A stretch of DNA of 7,525 nt from DP-19 sp041488235 (GTDB lineage: Bacteria > Desulfobacterota > Binatia > UTPRO1): contig JBGPOW010000216.1 of assembly GCA_041488235.1 (NCBI GenBank), positions 1 to 7,525 of the forward strand. Direction: 5' to 3'. A program made the translations under genes and the position numbers. Below the pieces are notes generated by a model that was given only the letters and a program-made list of their open reading frames with translations, was not told the DNA's origin and searched no databases. This document shows, in pieces, positions 6,133 through 7,525 of this stretch. Positions within the stretch are counted from its first letter, which is position 1. Each line of letters begins with the position of its first letter.

Positions 6133-7463
6133 GCGCCGTGGCCGTCACCGCTGCCGGCGGGCGTCGGAAAGAGCGCCGCGGCCTCGCGCACCTTCAACGC
6201 CGCGTCGTACGCATCGGCGTCGAGATCGGTGCGGTCGAGCAAGAGCTCTTGATGCGCGCGCCGCGCGAGCAGCACCTCGAGCTGCGACGCGCCGCCCTGT
6301 CGCGCCGCGCCTTCCATCGACCGGCGCACCGCGCGTGCTTTCGCAAGCGCGTCGCGCAGATGCGTCGCGCGCGTGGCGGTGAGCTCGCGCCGTCGCGCCG
6401 CTGCCGCGAGCGCCTCCGCCGCCGACGCGACGATCGCCCGGCGTGCGTCGCGCGCCCGCGCGAGCGCCGTTTCGGCTGCTTGCAGATCGGCCTGCCCGCG
6501 GTCGAACACGGGAAGCGGCATTTGCACGCCGAGCGCGGCGCTCTGGCGCTGGTTCCCGGAGGCGACGAACGTGTCGTACGTGTATCCGGCGCGGACGGTC
6601 ACGTCGGGAATGACATGGCGTCGCGCCAACGTCGCTTGCTCGTCGGCGGCGCGGAGCGCGGCGTCGAGCGCGGCGATGTCGGGGCGCCGCGCCTCGTACT
6701 CGGCCGACCACGCGCGCGGCAGGTCGGCGCCGAGTGCCGCGCGGAGAAACTCACGTGCGCGGCGGAACGACGGAAACCGCGGGCACGGGCTGGCGACGAT
6801 CGCGGCGCACGCCGCCCGCGCCGTCTCGAGATCGGCGAGTGCCGCATCGCGCTGCGCGCGCAGGCGCATCTGCTCGACCTCCGAACGCGCGACGTCGGTC
6901 TCCGCGGTCTCCCCCTTCGCGGCGCGCGCGCGTTCGATCCGCAGCACGTCGTCGCCGGCCCGTACTTGACCGCCGAAGACGCCGGCGCGCACCTGATTCT
7001 TGGCGATGTCGCCGATCGCGCCGAGCAGCGCGAAGAAGCGCGTCGCGAACGTCGCCAGCGCCTGGGCGCGCGCCTGCTCGAGCTGCGCCGCCGCCGCCGC
7101 CGCGCGCGGGCCGCGCTTGCCGAGCTCGACGAGCTCGGAGATGCCGGCGCTGTAATTCGGCACGTTCGCGAGCGGATCGTGGAGCTCGCGCGGATTCGTC
7201 GTGCCGATCGGAATCGTGCCCCAGGTGAAATCGAGCTGTGGATTCGGCAAGGTGCGCGCCCGACGCAGCTCGCTCGCCGCCGTGCCCGCGGCGGCGCGTG
7301 CCTCGATCACCTCCCGCGATTGCTGCCACACGGCGGCAGCCAATGTCGTCTCGTCTCCGTAATCCGTCACGTCGAGGGCGAGCGCGGGCGCGACGACTCC
7401 GACGGCCATCCCCGCGGCCACCCCGACCGCACCGATCCACCGCCGAAGACGTCGCGCCCGCAT
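6129..7463 (-). CDS. czcC: CzcC/TolC-family outer-membrane efflux channel
   Basis: This is the outer-membrane component of the exporter, 444 residues from the chosen start. Residues 1-29 are a textbook signal peptide: basic MRARRLRR, a hydrophobic core, then APALA with cleavage predicted before Leu30. No lipobox Cys is present. The mature protein has the two-repeat OMF pattern. Repeat one has RTLPNPQLDFTWG (70-82) and YSAGISELVELGKRGPR (104-120), followed by long Ala/Arg/Glu helices. Repeat two has ARRHVIPDVTVRAGYTYD (280-297) and LGVQMPLPVFDRGQADLQAA (311-330), followed again by long helices. Cys219 and Cys227 are close enough to form a disulfide near the repeat junction. An in-frame ATG at 7505 and a TTG at 7523 would add 14 or 20 residues. 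I prefer 7463 because the signal peptide begins there, though no start has a strong ribosome-binding site. It is the first of three tightly packed genes (channel, adaptor, pump), the same order as czcCBA. Confidence 0.9.
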   Translation of the reverse strand: MRARRLRRWIGAVGVAAGMAVGVVAPALALDVTDYGDETTLAAAVWQQSREVIEARAAAGTAASELRRARTLPNPQLDFTWGTIPIGTTNPRELHDPLANVPNYSAGISELVELGKRGPRAAAAAAQLEQARAQALATFATRFFALLGAIGDIAKNQVRAGVFGGQVRAGDDVLRIERARAAKGETAETDVARSEVEQMRLRAQRDAALADLETARAACAAIVASPCPRFPSFRRAREFLRAALGADLPRAWSAEYEARRPDIAALDAALRAADEQATLARRHVIPDVTVRAGYTYDTFVASGNQRQSAALGVQMPLPVFDRGQADLQAAETALARARDARRAIVASAAEALAAAARRRELTATRATHLRDALAKARAVRRSMEGAARQGGASQLEVLLARRAHQELLLDRTDLDADAYDAALKVREAAALFPTPAGSGDGHGA

Positions 7464-7514
7464 CGTTACCCGTGTTTCGCCCGCCCTTGCGGTCGTGCAC
7501 CGCATCGCTCGCGA

Positions 7515-7520
7515 ATAATG
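7515..7520 (-). promoter_or_regulatory. Possible -10 box for the efflux operon
   Basis: The minus strand reads CATTAT, four of six consensus bases, in one of the few AT-rich spots near the operon start. Transcription from it would begin near 7508 and leave a leader of about 45 bases before the start at 7463. The matching -35 box would fall beyond the window edge, so this cannot be confirmed here. Confidence 0.25.
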
Positions 7521-7525
7521 CAAAC

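Noticed and set aside
1879..6252. A very long open frame of 1457 codons on the plus strand
   Set aside because: Its triplets align exactly with the codons of the pump and adaptor genes on the other strand. It stays open only because those genes avoid the sense codons TTA, CTA and TCA, as expected in a GC-rich genome. Its product is an Arg/Asp/His/Glu-rich string with no domain.

Overview
This is a GC-rich window from a Gram-negative bacterium. The evidence for a diderm is a complete outer-membrane factor with a signal peptide. The DnaE PHP domain keeps its metal ligands, which differs from the E. coli type and recalls delta-proteobacteria-like or related soil lineages. That taxonomic placement is an impression only; nothing in the window fixes it. 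All four genes lie on the minus strand, so transcription runs from the right edge to the left edge.

From right to left: positions about 7463 to 1837 hold a compact three-gene heavy-metal efflux operon in the order outer-membrane channel (CzcC type), periplasmic adaptor (CzcB type), inner-membrane RND pump (CzcA type). The first two genes share a four-base ATGA overlap. The second and third are separated by nine bases and lie in the same frame, with only one amber codon and three sense codons between them. Together the products would form a proton-driven channel spanning both membranes and exporting a divalent cation. The pump carries the Asp/Asp/Glu proton-relay motif of the Zn/Co/Cd/Ni class. 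No metal sensor or two-component regulator is inside the window.

After a gap of about 200 bases rich in short inverted repeats comes a gene for a 369-residue membrane protein that I cannot assign (517-1626). It has a strong Shine-Dalgarno sequence, three predicted membrane segments, an Ala/Pro-rich linker, and a probable periplasmic loop with four cysteines. It is the least understood gene here.

A 156-base gap (361-516) then holds hairpins and a convincing promoter for the last gene, dnaE, the replicative DNA polymerase III alpha subunit. Only its first 120 residues (PHP domain) are in the window. The dnaE promoter has an AT-rich upstream patch, a -35 box, and a perfect 7-bp-arm inverted repeat that fills the spacer between the -35 and -10 boxes.

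I saw no rRNA, tRNA, CRISPR array, insertion sequence or attachment site. I found no clear novel multi-gene system. The best leads are the unassigned cysteine-loop membrane protein and the dyad inside the dnaE promoter.
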